Assembly: GCA_020061705.1 (NCBI GenBank)
Contig: JAGUXT010000051.1
Coordinates: 1 to 59,680 of the forward strand
Direction of reading: 5' to 3'
Source of the DNA: Halothiobacillus sp.
GTDB lineage: Bacteria; Pseudomonadota; Gammaproteobacteria; Halothiobacillales; Halothiobacillaceae
Length of the DNA stretch: 59,680 nt
In this document: positions 26,874 through 35,219 of the stretch, piece after piece
Numbering within the stretch: the stretch's first letter is position 1
Layout: each line of letters starts with the position of its first letter
Position numbers and translations under genes: made by a program
The notes under the pieces: generated by a model
The model's database searches: none
Told to the model about the DNA's origin: nothing
The model's input: the letters and a program-made list of their open reading frames with translations, nothing else

Positions 26874-27211
26874 CCACCGCCTCACAACACTGGATCGACC
26901 TCTGCGCTCTTGCCGACCTGCCGCCCAATGCCGGCCTCGCCGCCCGTGTGGGCGACACTCAAATCGCCCTGTTCCACCTGCCCGACAGTGACGAGAAAGT
27001 CTTCGCTCTCGCCAACTTCGACCCCAAAGGCCATGCCAACGTGCTGGCGCGCGGCATTCTGGGCGACATCAAGGGCGAGCGCGTGGTCGCCTCACCGCTC
27101 TACAAGCAGCACTACCGCCTGCGCGATGGTCACTGCCTGGAAGACGAGAGCCTCAGCGTGCCCGCATGGGCGGTGCGCATCGAAGCCGGACGGGTGCTGG
27201 TGGCGGCCTGA
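26870..27211 (+). CDS. nirD: Nitrite reductase small subunit NirD
   Basis: 113 residues of Rieske-like fold (WIDLCALADLPPNAGLAARVGDTQIALFHL...VFALANFDPKGHANVLARGILGDIKGERVVASPLYKQHY). The Cys-His cluster ligands of true Rieske proteins are absent, as is normal in NirD. It partners NirB. Overlaps the amidotransferase gene by ATGA. Confidence 0.93.
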   Translation: MTTASQHWIDLCALADLPPNAGLAARVGDTQIALFHLPDSDEKVFALANFDPKGHANVLARGILGDIKGERVVASPLYKQHYRLRDGHCLEDESLSVPAWAVRIEAGRVLVAA

Positions 27212-27341
27212 CGCGCCACTTCAAACTCATCTCGACGCTATCAGGCTGCTGACACAGTATTTCAGCGACCCGTTCTTGCATGTCTCGCCACAGCCCCCTA
27301 CCATGCGTTACATGTTACACGTCCTGCTTCGAGGTTTCGCC

Positions 27342-27554
27342 ATGCGCACCCATGCCGCCGCCCGCGTACAAAAACACCGCGCCGCCCTGCGCGCTTCCGG
27401 CCTGCGCCCTGTTCAAATATGGGTACCGGATACGCGTGCCCCCGGCTTTGCGGAAGAGTGTCGTCGTCAATCATTGCTGATTAGAGACGACCCACAAGAA
27501 CAGGAAGTACTGGAGTGGATTGAGCGCGCCGCCGATATTGAAGGCTGGAAATGA
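27342..27554 (+). CDS. MazE-type antitoxin (DUF3018-like)
   Basis: 70 residues from ATG 27342 with GAGG eight bases upstream. RVQKHRAALRASGLRPVQIWVPDTRAPGFAEECRRQS matches the small antitoxins paired with PemK/MazF toxins: a short DNA-binding front and an acidic toxin-binding tail (DDPQEQEVLEWIERAADIEGW). It overlaps the toxin gene by ATGA. Such antitoxins normally repress their own promoter together with the toxin; the 130-base gap upstream could carry it, but no operator is clear. Confidence 0.85.
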   Translation: MRTHAAARVQKHRAALRASGLRPVQIWVPDTRAPGFAEECRRQSLLIRDDPQEQEVLEWIERAADIEGWK

Positions 27555-27874
27555 AACGCGGCGACCTCGTCACCGTGTCTTTGCCTGGAGACTATGGTAA
27601 GCCGCGCCCAGCGCTCATCATCCAAGCTAACCTGTTTTTGGATCATCCCTCCGTGGTTGTTTTGCCCATTACCGGAGAAGTGCGGGATGCGCCACTTTTT
27701 AGGATCACTGTCCATCCTACTGATGGCAACAGGCTGCACAAATTGTCGCAAGTCATGCTGGACAAACCCTACACAGTGACACGAGCCAAAGTGGGAGAAC
27801 CTTTTGGATGCCTTGATGAGCGCACCCTCCTTGAAGTGAGTCGCGCCCTCGCCATATTTCTTGGCATTGCCTGA
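27551..27874 (+). CDS. MazF/PemK-type mRNA interferase toxin
   Basis: 107 residues. The front MKRGDLVTVSLPGDYGKPRPALIIQA has the conserved GDLV and KPRPALI motifs of this family, and VVVLPITGEVRD is typical. Known members cut single-stranded RNA at short motifs and are neutralised by the antitoxin. It ends three bases before the convergent yeeE-type gene. Confidence 0.9.
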   Translation: MKRGDLVTVSLPGDYGKPRPALIIQANLFLDHPSVVVLPITGEVRDAPLFRITVHPTDGNRLHKLSQVMLDKPYTVTRAKVGEPFGCLDERTLLEVSRALAIFLGIA

Positions 27875-27877
27875 CGG

Positions 27878-28969
27878 TTACTTTCCGGCCCAAGCCACGC
27901 TCAGCTTATGCGCCACCACGCCACCCGCCGTAATTGAAGCCAGCGCCACAAACGACCCCAGCGCCAAACTCGCCAGCCCGCTGAAGCCCTGACCGACAGT
28001 ACAGCCCATGGCCAGCACACTGCCCACGCCGGCCAATACAGCGCCGCTCATAGTGATAAACCACTCACGCAGATTACCGAACGGAATCAGCTTGAACTCG
28101 CGCCGCGCCATGGCACTGACCCACGCGCCGAGCAACACCCCGACCACCGCCACCACGCCAAACGCGATGGTTGTGGCACTCGGATGACCGAGAAAATGCA
28201 CCACATCGCCCAGCGGTGCACTGAACGTAAACGATTGCACGCCCAAACCTTCGGGCGGGGTATCCATCAACTCGGCGGCATCCGCAGCGGCCTGCCCCAA
28301 ACGACCGCCCGTCAAGGCGTAACCGAGCGAGACCATCAACCCGACCAGACTCGCACCCAGCCACACCCACACGCCTTGGCGAAATTGCAGCCATTGTGCC
28401 GCCACCCACCAGAAGCCGACCGCGATCAACACACCAAGCACCACGCTCATGCCCATATCGCCGCCAAACAGGCTGGCCAAATCCTGATGCGCGATGCCAA
28501 AACGGGTTAAATCCAGCGTCAACACCCCGACCCACGGCGCAAACCACTCGGCATACACCGGCGTACGCGTCATCACATAGGCGGTCAACGCCACCACAAT
28601 CAACACCGGCAAGGATTGCAGATTGCCCTGCCCCAGCTTGACCAGATTGCGCGCCGGACAGCCGCGCATCATCACCATACCCACGCCGAAGATAAAGCCG
28701 CCAAGAATGTAACGCCCCCAGGCAAATTGCGGGCTGCGATACGGCGGCTTGGTGTCACCAAGATCGATCCCGGCAAAGGCTTGCAGCAAGGCGGTGAAAA
28801 AAACTGCCGCGCCGATGGCAATCAGATAGGCCGAAATGCGGCTGCGCTTGCCGTCAAGAACCCACTCACGCAAGCCGCCCGGCAGACACACCCGCGAAAA
28901 CTGCGCCGCTGCGCCAAACACCACAGCAATCAGCAATACGCTGCCCAACAATAGCGTTACCGCATCCAT
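27878..28969 (-). CDS. YeeE/YedE-type membrane transporter (sulfur compound uptake family)
   Basis: 363 residues from ATG 28969 with AGGGG six bases upstream. About nine membrane segments; the two duplicated cores carry the family Cys motifs MRGCPARNLVKLGQGNLQSL (about 118) and LAMGCTVGQGFSG (about 330). Characterised members import thiosulfate (TsuA) or deliver selenium or sulfur; substrate here is unknown. No TusA-like gene is adjacent. It is divergent from nasA and shares its 341-base upstream region. Confidence 0.85.
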   Translation of the reverse strand: MDAVTLLLGSVLLIAVVFGAAAQFSRVCLPGGLREWVLDGKRSRISAYLIAIGAAVFFTALLQAFAGIDLGDTKPPYRSPQFAWGRYILGGFIFGVGMVMMRGCPARNLVKLGQGNLQSLPVLIVVALTAYVMTRTPVYAEWFAPWVGVLTLDLTRFGIAHQDLASLFGGDMGMSVVLGVLIAVGFWWVAAQWLQFRQGVWVWLGASLVGLMVSLGYALTGGRLGQAAADAAELMDTPPEGLGVQSFTFSAPLGDVVHFLGHPSATTIAFGVVAVVGVLLGAWVSAMARREFKLIPFGNLREWFITMSGAVLAGVGSVLAMGCTVGQGFSGLASLALGSFVALASITAGGVVAHKLSVAWAGK

Positions 28970-29158
28970 GATTACCCCTAACTCATCGGTATTGAGGCAA
29001 AAGCATAAAGTGCCATGCGGTACTTGGCTCATTGAATGTCACGATGCGGGCATACATCACCCATCACGCACCAATTTAGCGCATCAGGAGAATAGCGAAC
29101 CGGAGCCCGCAGGCAACACCATGCGCACCCTGCGGGCCGGCAGCCTGTCGGACAAGTC

Positions 29159-29173
29159 TGGCATCAAACCTGC
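29159..29173 (+). promoter_or_regulatory. Sigma-54 promoter of the nasA operon
   Basis: TGGCATCAAACCTGC keeps the invariant GG and GC ten bases apart, with two mismatches to TGGCAC-N5-TTGC. Predicted start about 29185, one base before the first leader hairpin, the same geometry as in the nrt leader. The -24 part lies in a degenerate palindromic repeat (29139-29165). Confidence 0.7.
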
Positions 29174-29185
29174 TTTAAGCCACCC

Positions 29186-29232
29186 GACTTCTCCAAAGCG
29201 GGGGGAGTCTTCTGGAAAGGACAAAGGCGTTC
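29186..29232 (+). promoter_or_regulatory. ANTAR-target RNA (two hexaloop hairpins) in the nasA leader
   Basis: P1 (29186-29209): nine-pair stem GACTTCTCC/GGGGGAGTC with two G-U pairs and loop AAAGCG. P2 (29219-29232): stem GGAC/GTTC with one G-U pair and loop AAAGGC, identical to the P2 loop in the nrt leader. Both loops have A1 and G4. Linker between the hairpins is nine bases (ten in nrt). P2 overlaps the terminator 5' arm. Confidence 0.85.
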
Positions 29233-29281
29233 TGTTCCCGGTGCATGGAAATCCATGTCACGGGAACAGGGCGCCTTTTTT
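29223..29281 (+). terminator. Conditional intrinsic terminator (attenuator) before nasA
   Basis: 5' arm AAAGGCGTTCTGTTCCCG (29223-29240) pairs with CGGGAACAGGGCGCCTTT (29261-29278), with two G-U pairs; an upper stem CATGG/CCATG closes the loop. The stem ends in a T-run (29276-29281). It is 29 bases before nasA. Confidence 0.88.
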
Positions 29282-29310
29282 ATTGGCCTATTTTTTTGGG
29301 CTTAAGCCAA

Positions 29311-32001
29311 ATGACTACCCAAGTAACCCACCGTACACCCACCACCACTGCACTCACCACCTGCCCTTACTGCGGTGTCGGCTGCGGGGTGCAGGCCCGA
29401 CTTGAAAATGGCGCGCTGATCGGCGTCAAGGGCGACAAAAACCACCCGGCCAACCTGGGACGCCTGTGCGTCAAGGGTGCGAACCTGCATGAAACCGTGG
29501 ATTTACACGGACGCCTGCTGTACCCCGAAATGCACGGCGAGCGCACCGATTGGGACACGGCGCTCAATGCCGTGGCCGATGGCTTTAAGCGCATCATCCG
29601 CGAGCACGGCGCGAAGGCCGTGGCGTTTTACGTCTCCGGCCAAATCCTGACCGAGGATTACTACGCCGCCAACAAGCTGATGAAGGGCTATATCGGCGCA
29701 GCCAATATCGACACCAACTCGCGCCTGTGCATGGCCTCTGCCGTGGTCGGCTACAAACGCGCCTTTGGCATGGATGCCGTACCCTGCAACTACGAAGACC
29801 TGGAGGCCGCCGAGCTGATTGTGCTGGTCGGCTCCAATACCGCCTGGGCGCACCCCGTCACCTACCAGCGCATCGAAGCCAGCAAAAAAGCACGCCCGGC
29901 CATGCGCGTGATCGTCATCGACCCGCGCCGCACCGCCACCTGTGACATGGCTGATCTGCATTTGCCGCTCAAACCGGGCACGGATGCGGTGTTGTTCAAC
30001 GGCCTGCTGGCCTGGCTTGTGGCCACCCATGCGATTGACCAAGGTTATATCGACGCGCACACGCAAGGCTTTGCCGCCGCGCTTGAGACGGCTCACGAGT
30101 GGTCTCCCAGGCGCGTGGCGGAGGAATGCGAGCTGCCACTGGCCGATGTGCTGTCCTTTTTCAGCCAGTTTGCCGAAACCGACAAGGTGGTGACGCTGTA
30201 CTCGCAGGGCGTGAACCAATCGTCCAGCGGCGTGGATAAATCCAACGCCATCATCAACTGCCACCTGGCCACCGGGCGTATTGGCCGCGAAGGCATGGGG
30301 CCGTTTTCGATCACCGGCCAGCCCAACGCCATGGGCGGACGTGAAGTCGGCGGACTGGCGAATCAGCTCGCCGCGCACATGGACTTCGCCCCGGAGGATG
30401 TGGCGCGCGTGCAGCGTTTCTGGGACTCGCCCGTGATTGCCGACACACCCGGCCTCAAGGCCGTCGATCTGTTCAAGGCGATTGGCGAAGGCAAGATCAA
30501 GGCGGTGTGGGTCATGGCCACCAATCCGCTCGTTTCCATGCCGGATGCCGATGCAGTACGCAAGGCGCTGTCCGGCTGCGAACTGGTGGTGGTGTCCGAC
30601 ATCATGCGCGACACCGACACCACGCGGCTGGCCGACATCCTGCTGCCCGCCACTGGCTGGGGCGAGAAGGACGGCACGGTGACCAATTCCGAGCGCTGCA
30701 TTTCGCGCCAGCGCGGTATATTACCGATTCCCGGCGAGGCGCGGCATGACTGGCAAATCATCTGCGACGTGGCCGAGCGCATGGGCTTTGGCGAGGCTTT
30801 TGCCTACACCTGCCCGGCGGATATTTTTCGTGAACATGCGGCGCTTTCGGGCTTTGAGAATGCAGGCAGCCGCGCTTTCGACATTAGCGCACTGACAGAG
30901 ATCACGAACGAACAATACGACGCCCTCGCGCCGATTCAGTGGCCGGTCACTTCTACCGCTCCGCAAGGCGCCCCCCGCCTGTTCACCGACGGCCGGTTTT
31001 ACACCCCGAACCAACGCGCCCGCTTTATCCCCATCACCCCGCGCCCGCCGGTTCACGCCACCAGTGTGCACTACCCCTTTGTGCTCAATACCGGTCGTGT
31101 GCGCGATCAGTGGCACACCATGACCCGCACCGGCAAGTCGGCCCGCCTGCTGGCGCACATCGACGAGCCGTATTGCGAAATCCACCCCGATGATGCCGCC
31201 CGCCTCGGCCTGAGTGAACGCGGTCTGGCACGCCTCAGCTCGCCGACCGGCTGGATGCTGGCGCGCGTCAAGATCAGCGACAGCCAACGCCCCGGCTCGG
31301 TATTCGTGCCGATGCACTGGAACAGCCAGTTCGCCGCACAGGCGCGCATGGGCAGTCTGGTCGCGCCGGTGGTTGATCCGTTGTCCGGCCAGCCGGAATC
31401 CAAGCACACGCCGGTACACGTCGCAGCCTGGCGCCCCGCGTGGCAGGCCGTGCTGTTTGCGCGTAGCGAGGTCGATCTTGGCGATGTGCCCTACTGGGCA
31501 AAAATGACGGGCGATGGTTTTGCTCGCCATGAACTGGCCGGATTAGATACACCGAAAAACTGGCACGAATGGCTGCAAAAACACCTGAATACGGCAGGAA
31601 TAAGCCTCGAATCGGGTGACGCACGCAGTCTTGATTACCACCATATCCTCTGGGCAGAAGGCCACCCCTTCGCCGCGCTGTATGTCGCCCCACACCAGCC
31701 CGACATCGACCGTGAAGCAATCAGCGAGGCCTTCATCACACCGCCCACCGACAGTTCCGGCCGCCTTGCCCTGCTCGCAGGACGCGCCCCGGCGGGCGGC
31801 GAAGACATCGGCAAGATCGTCTGCTCGTGCTTCCGCGTCGGCGAAGTCGCCATCCACAAAGCCATCGAAAGCGGCTGCACCAGCGCCGAAGCCCTCGGCA
31901 CTGCGCTCAAGTGCGGCACCAACTGCGGCTCCTGCATCCCGGAGCTAAGAGCACTGATCGACGCGCATCACAAGACGAATACCGGCGAAAAGGCCGCCTG
32001 A
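29311..32001 (+). CDS. nasA: Assimilatory nitrate reductase catalytic subunit NasA
   Basis: 896 residues. N-terminal [4Fe-4S] ligands C18, C21, C25 (CPYCGVGC) and a fourth in GRLCVKG; molybdopterin-binding blocks follow (YVSGQILTEDYYAANKLMKGYIG, NTNSRLCM-like, ATGRIGREGMGPFSITGQPNAMGGREVGG). The C-terminus (from about 838) adds a BFD-like [2Fe-2S] domain (CSCFRVGE...CGTNCGSC), as in Klebsiella NasA. It reduces nitrate to nitrite in the cytosol. No separate NasC-like electron donor is nearby; NirB or ferredoxin may serve. The start is weakly supported by a ribosome site but sets the conserved Cys motif at the usual distance. Confidence 0.95.
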   Translation: MTTQVTHRTPTTTALTTCPYCGVGCGVQARLENGALIGVKGDKNHPANLGRLCVKGANLHETVDLHGRLLYPEMHGERTDWDTALNAVADGFKRIIREHGAKAVAFYVSGQILTEDYYAANKLMKGYIGAANIDTNSRLCMASAVVGYKRAFGMDAVPCNYEDLEAAELIVLVGSNTAWAHPVTYQRIEASKKARPAMRVIVIDPRRTATCDMADLHLPLKPGTDAVLFNGLLAWLVATHAIDQGYIDAHTQGFAAALETAHEWSPRRVAEECELPLADVLSFFSQFAETDKVVTLYSQGVNQSSSGVDKSNAIINCHLATGRIGREGMGPFSITGQPNAMGGREVGGLANQLAAHMDFAPEDVARVQRFWDSPVIADTPGLKAVDLFKAIGEGKIKAVWVMATNPLVSMPDADAVRKALSGCELVVVSDIMRDTDTTRLADILLPATGWGEKDGTVTNSERCISRQRGILPIPGEARHDWQIICDVAERMGFGEAFAYTCPADIFREHAALSGFENAGSRAFDISALTEITNEQYDALAPIQWPVTSTAPQGAPRLFTDGRFYTPNQRARFIPITPRPPVHATSVHYPFVLNTGRVRDQWHTMTRTGKSARLLAHIDEPYCEIHPDDAARLGLSERGLARLSSPTGWMLARVKISDSQRPGSVFVPMHWNSQFAAQARMGSLVAPVVDPLSGQPESKHTPVHVAAWRPAWQAVLFARSEVDLGDVPYWAKMTGDGFARHELAGLDTPKNWHEWLQKHLNTAGISLESGDARSLDYHHILWAEGHPFAALYVAPHQPDIDREAISEAFITPPTDSSGRLALLAGRAPAGGEDIGKIVCSCFRVGEVAIHKAIESGCTSAEALGTALKCGTNCGSCIPELRALIDAHHKTNTGEKAA

Positions 32002-32013
32002 GGACACTTCATC

Positions 32014-33435
32014 ATGCAAAACCTCCCCATTTTCATGAACATCAAGGATCGTCCCGCCCTCGTGGTCGGCGGCGGCACGGTCGCGGCGCGCAAAGCCGAA
32101 CTTCTGCTGTTGGCAGGCGCAAACGTCACCGTGATTGCCCCGCGTGTGCGCGGTGAAATGCAGCGCATGATCGAAGCCGGGCGTGTGCAATGGCGCGAGC
32201 AACTCTTCGGACCTGGCGCGGTACGCGGTTTCCGCATCGTCATCGCCGCCACCGATAATGAGGCTGTCAACCGACTGGTGTTCGAGGAATGCGAGCGCCA
32301 TGCCATCCCGGTCAATGTGGCCGACCAGCCGGAGCTTTGCAGTTTTATCCTGCCGTCGATTGTCGAGCGCGGGCCAATCACCATCGCCGTGTCCACCGGC
32401 GGGCGCTCGCCAATTCTGGCGCGCCTGCTCAAGACTCGACTGGAAACCCTGATTCCATCCGGCTTCGGCGTGCTGGCCGATCTGCTGGGTCGCTATCGCC
32501 ATGCGGTCAAGGCGCGCTTTGCCGAACTGGACGAGCGCAAGCATTTTTGGGAACGCATGTTGGACGGCTCCCTGGTCAATCTGGCCACCAGCGGACGCAT
32601 GAATGAAGCCGAGCATTTTTTAGAGACGGCGATTCAGGCAGGCACACCGCCCAGCCACGGCGAAGTCTGGCTGATCGGCGCAGGCCCCGGCGACCCCGAC
32701 CTGCTCACCCTCAAAGCCCTGCGTCTGCTGCAACAGGCCGACGTGGTGGTGTACGACAAACTCGTGCCGGAGGCGATCATCAACCTCGCCCGCCGTGAAG
32801 CCGAGCGCATCCATGTCGGCAAAAGCATGAGCAACCACACCCTGCCGCAGGATGAAATTAACCAGTTGCTGGTTGATCTGGCGCGGCAAGGCAAGCGTGT
32901 GGCGCGGCTGAAGGGCGGCGACCCCTTCGTGTTCGGGCGCGGCGGCGAGGAAATGGAGGCCGTGGTCGCAGCCGGACTTCCCTGCCTGGCTGTACCCGGC
33001 ATCACCGCCGCCGCAGGCTGCGCCGCTTCGGCGGGCATCCCGCTGACCCACCGCGATTGCGCCCAATCGGTGCGTTTCGTCACCGGTCATACCAAAAAAG
33101 ACGACATGGGACTGGACTGGCGCGCACTAGTGGCCGAAGGGCAAACCCTGGTGTTCTACATGGGGCTGGCCAATGTCGAGCGCATTTGCGACAGCCTCAA
33201 GGCACATGGCATGTCTGCCGAAATGCCCGCCGCCGTGATCGAGCGCGGCACCCTGCCCGATCAGCGTGTATTCAGCGGCACGCTGGCCACGCTGCCCAAC
33301 ATCGTGCGCAGCGAACAGCCGCGCTCGCCTAGTCTCATCGTGGTGGGGGAGGTGGTGAACTTGCGCGAGCGGCTGGGGTTTATCCATGAGCACGCACGAG
33401 CCGTACCCGCCTTATTTGAACTGTGCGCAGCTTAA
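32014..33435 (+). CDS. cysG: Siroheme synthase CysG (fused methyltransferase/dehydrogenase/ferrochelatase)
   Basis: 473 residues. Residues 1-210: precorrin-2 dehydrogenase/ferrochelatase (VVGGGTVAARKAELLL, STGGRSPILARLLK). Residues 215-465: uroporphyrinogen-III C-methyltransferase (VWLIGAGPGDPDLLTLKALR, GGDPFVFGRGGEE, VPGITAAAGCAASAGIPLTHR). It makes siroheme, the NirB cofactor. ATG 32014 has GAGGA ten bases upstream, 12 bases after nasA. Confidence 0.95.
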   Translation: MQNLPIFMNIKDRPALVVGGGTVAARKAELLLLAGANVTVIAPRVRGEMQRMIEAGRVQWREQLFGPGAVRGFRIVIAATDNEAVNRLVFEECERHAIPVNVADQPELCSFILPSIVERGPITIAVSTGGRSPILARLLKTRLETLIPSGFGVLADLLGRYRHAVKARFAELDERKHFWERMLDGSLVNLATSGRMNEAEHFLETAIQAGTPPSHGEVWLIGAGPGDPDLLTLKALRLLQQADVVVYDKLVPEAIINLARREAERIHVGKSMSNHTLPQDEINQLLVDLARQGKRVARLKGGDPFVFGRGGEEMEAVVAAGLPCLAVPGITAAAGCAASAGIPLTHRDCAQSVRFVTGHTKKDDMGLDWRALVAEGQTLVFYMGLANVERICDSLKAHGMSAEMPAAVIERGTLPDQRVFSGTLATLPNIVRSEQPRSPSLIVVGEVVNLRERLGFIHEHARAVPALFELCAA

Positions 33436-33449
33436 GCAAATGGTTTATG

Positions 33450-33473
33450 CATAGGTGCGAATTCATTCGCACA
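33450..33473. repeat. Dispersed repeat (GTAGGTGCGAA family), single arm
   Basis: ATAGGTGCGAATTCATTCGC and four more bases; it can form a seven-pair hairpin GTGCGAA/TTCGCAC with loop TTCA. The same sequence is the left arm of the copy at 20528. It lies in the 166-base gap between cysG and ybiB; nothing else was recognised there. Confidence 0.6.
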
Positions 33474-33601
33474 CTCCGGCGTGGAAATGCAACCCGGACA
33501 ATCCAGCGTCCCGCATGGCGCACCGCTGGAGCGGCGCAAACAGCACGTTCCAGGCGAGAGCGTGGTAACGATAGAAACAGGCCATTAAACAGGAATGACC
33601 C

Positions 33602-34567
33602 ATGCACCCCTTCGCCCCATTCATCCAAATCCTAGGTAAAGGCCGCCACGGCTCACGCAGCCTGACGCAGGATGAAGCGCGCATGTCCATGGGAATGATC
33701 CTCGACGACGCGGCGACCCCTGAGCAGATCGGTGCCTTCCTGATGCTGATCCGCATACGCGAAGAAACACCCGAGGAAGCGGCGGGCTTTGTGCAGGCGG
33801 TGCGCGAGCGAATCACCTTGCCGGAAGGTATTTCCACGCCGACCATAGATTGGGGCAGCTACGCCGGAAAGCGCCGCCATCTGCCCTGGTTCCTGCTTGC
33901 CGCCCGCCTGCTGGCAAATAACGGCCTGCCGGTATTCATGCATGGCGACACGGGTGAATCGGCGGATCGTCTTTACACGCAAAACGCGCTGGCAGCACTG
34001 GACATGCCCGTGGCGCAATCCTTCAGCGAGGCGCAGGAACATCTCGCGGCCAGCCAATTCGCCTACCTGCCACTGACGGCTTTCGCCCCCGGCATCAAGC
34101 GCCTGATGCAATTGCGCGACCTGCTCGGCCTGCGCTCGCCGGTACACAGTGTGGCGCGCATGCTCAATCCGCTGTCTGCGCCGCTCTCGGTGCATGGCAT
34201 TTTTCATCGCGGTTACGAGCATATTCACCAACGCGCCGCCTGCCTGCTCAACGAGCCCTCGGTGCTGGTATTCAAAGGCGAAGGCGGCGAGGCGGAAATC
34301 AATCCCGAAATGGCGACCGAGTTGTTTATCAGCCGCGCTCAGGCAGGCGAGCAAAATCCATGGCAACCCCTGCTCGAACGCCGCCAGATCAAACCCGAAC
34401 AGCTCGACCCCGCCCACCTGCGCGCCGTGTGGCATGGCAAGTGCAACGACAGCTACGGCGAAGCCGCTGTGATATCCACCCTCGCCGCCGTGCTGTCCGC
34501 ACTTGGGCGCGTCGGCTCGCAGGAGGATGCCATCGCTCTTGCCAAAACCTGGTGGGATGCAAGATGA
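33602..34567 (+). CDS. ybiB: YbiB/TrpD2-type phosphoribosyltransferase-fold protein
   Basis: 321 residues. Front helical domain (LTQDEARMSMGMILDDAATPEQIGAFLMLIRIREET) and the later GKRRHLPWFLLAARLLANNGLPVFMHGDTG are typical of the anthranilate phosphoribosyltransferase superfamily. It lacks the usual PRPP loop GTGGD, as in YbiB, where DNA binding rather than transferase activity has been described. It is often placed next to cysG/nas genes. Overlaps mobA by ATGA. Confidence 0.8.
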   Translation: MHPFAPFIQILGKGRHGSRSLTQDEARMSMGMILDDAATPEQIGAFLMLIRIREETPEEAAGFVQAVRERITLPEGISTPTIDWGSYAGKRRHLPWFLLAARLLANNGLPVFMHGDTGESADRLYTQNALAALDMPVAQSFSEAQEHLAASQFAYLPLTAFAPGIKRLMQLRDLLGLRSPVHSVARMLNPLSAPLSVHGIFHRGYEHIHQRAACLLNEPSVLVFKGEGGEAEINPEMATELFISRAQAGEQNPWQPLLERRQIKPEQLDPAHLRAVWHGKCNDSYGEAAVISTLAAVLSALGRVGSQEDAIALAKTWWDAR

Positions 34568-35136
34568 CCATCACCGCCGTGATCCTCGCTGGAGGACGCG
34601 GCACCCGCATGGGTGGCGTGGAAAAGGGGCTGCTGGACTGGCGAGGTCGGCCACTGATCGCGCATCTGATCGACGCACTCGCGCCGCAAGTGGATCACAT
34701 CCTTATCAACGCCAATCGAGCGCACGAACGTTACGCCATCTTTGGCCTGCCCATCATCCGCGATGCTCCCGACTTTGAAGGTCTGGGACCTCTGGCCGGA
34801 ATACACACTGCACTCAGCCATGCCGCCACCGAGAGGGTGATCTGCGTGCCCTGCGACATGCCCGAAATACCCGACGATTTGGTCGCAAAACTGCTTCAGG
34901 CGACACAGGCCGAACCGAGCCGCCCGCCACTGGCCTATGCCATCGCCGCCGCACGCGCCTACCCGACATTATGCCTGTTGCACCGCGACTACCGCGACGC
35001 ACTGGCCGCCAGCCTGCACCAGGGGCATTGTGCCGCACGTCGCTGGCTGGATGAGCATGGCGCAATTCAGGTCGAATTTGGCGACTTGCCGCTGGCCAAT
35101 TTCAACACACCGGATGCACTCAAACCGCCGCGCTAA
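34564..35136 (+). CDS. mobA: Molybdenum cofactor guanylyltransferase MobA
   Basis: 190 residues. Nucleotide-binding motif LAGGRGTRMGGVEKGLLDWRGRPL at the start, DAPDFEGLGPLAGIHTAL and the metal-site CDMPEIP are family hallmarks; the C-terminal LANFNTPD is also typical. It attaches GMP to molybdopterin, giving the bis-MGD cofactor NasA needs. Its place at the end of the nasA operon makes functional sense. Confidence 0.93.
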   Translation: MTITAVILAGGRGTRMGGVEKGLLDWRGRPLIAHLIDALAPQVDHILINANRAHERYAIFGLPIIRDAPDFEGLGPLAGIHTALSHAATERVICVPCDMPEIPDDLVAKLLQATQAEPSRPPLAYAIAAARAYPTLCLLHRDYRDALAASLHQGHCAARRWLDEHGAIQVEFGDLPLANFNTPDALKPPR

Positions 35137-35219
35137 CTCACTGAAACGCTGCACCTTATCGCATTATTCCCTGCACATGCTAAATTGACCCAACGTCCAC
35201 ACGACGCGAGGTTGTAACC

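Noticed and set aside
27302-27341. Longer antitoxin starting at ATG 27302
   Set aside because: ATG 27342 has GAGG at the right distance and gives the usual antitoxin length.
29067-29083. Firm NtrC binding-site call for CGCACCAATTTAGCGCA
   Set aside because: Only one half fits the consensus well; kept as a hint in a finding, not listed as a feature.
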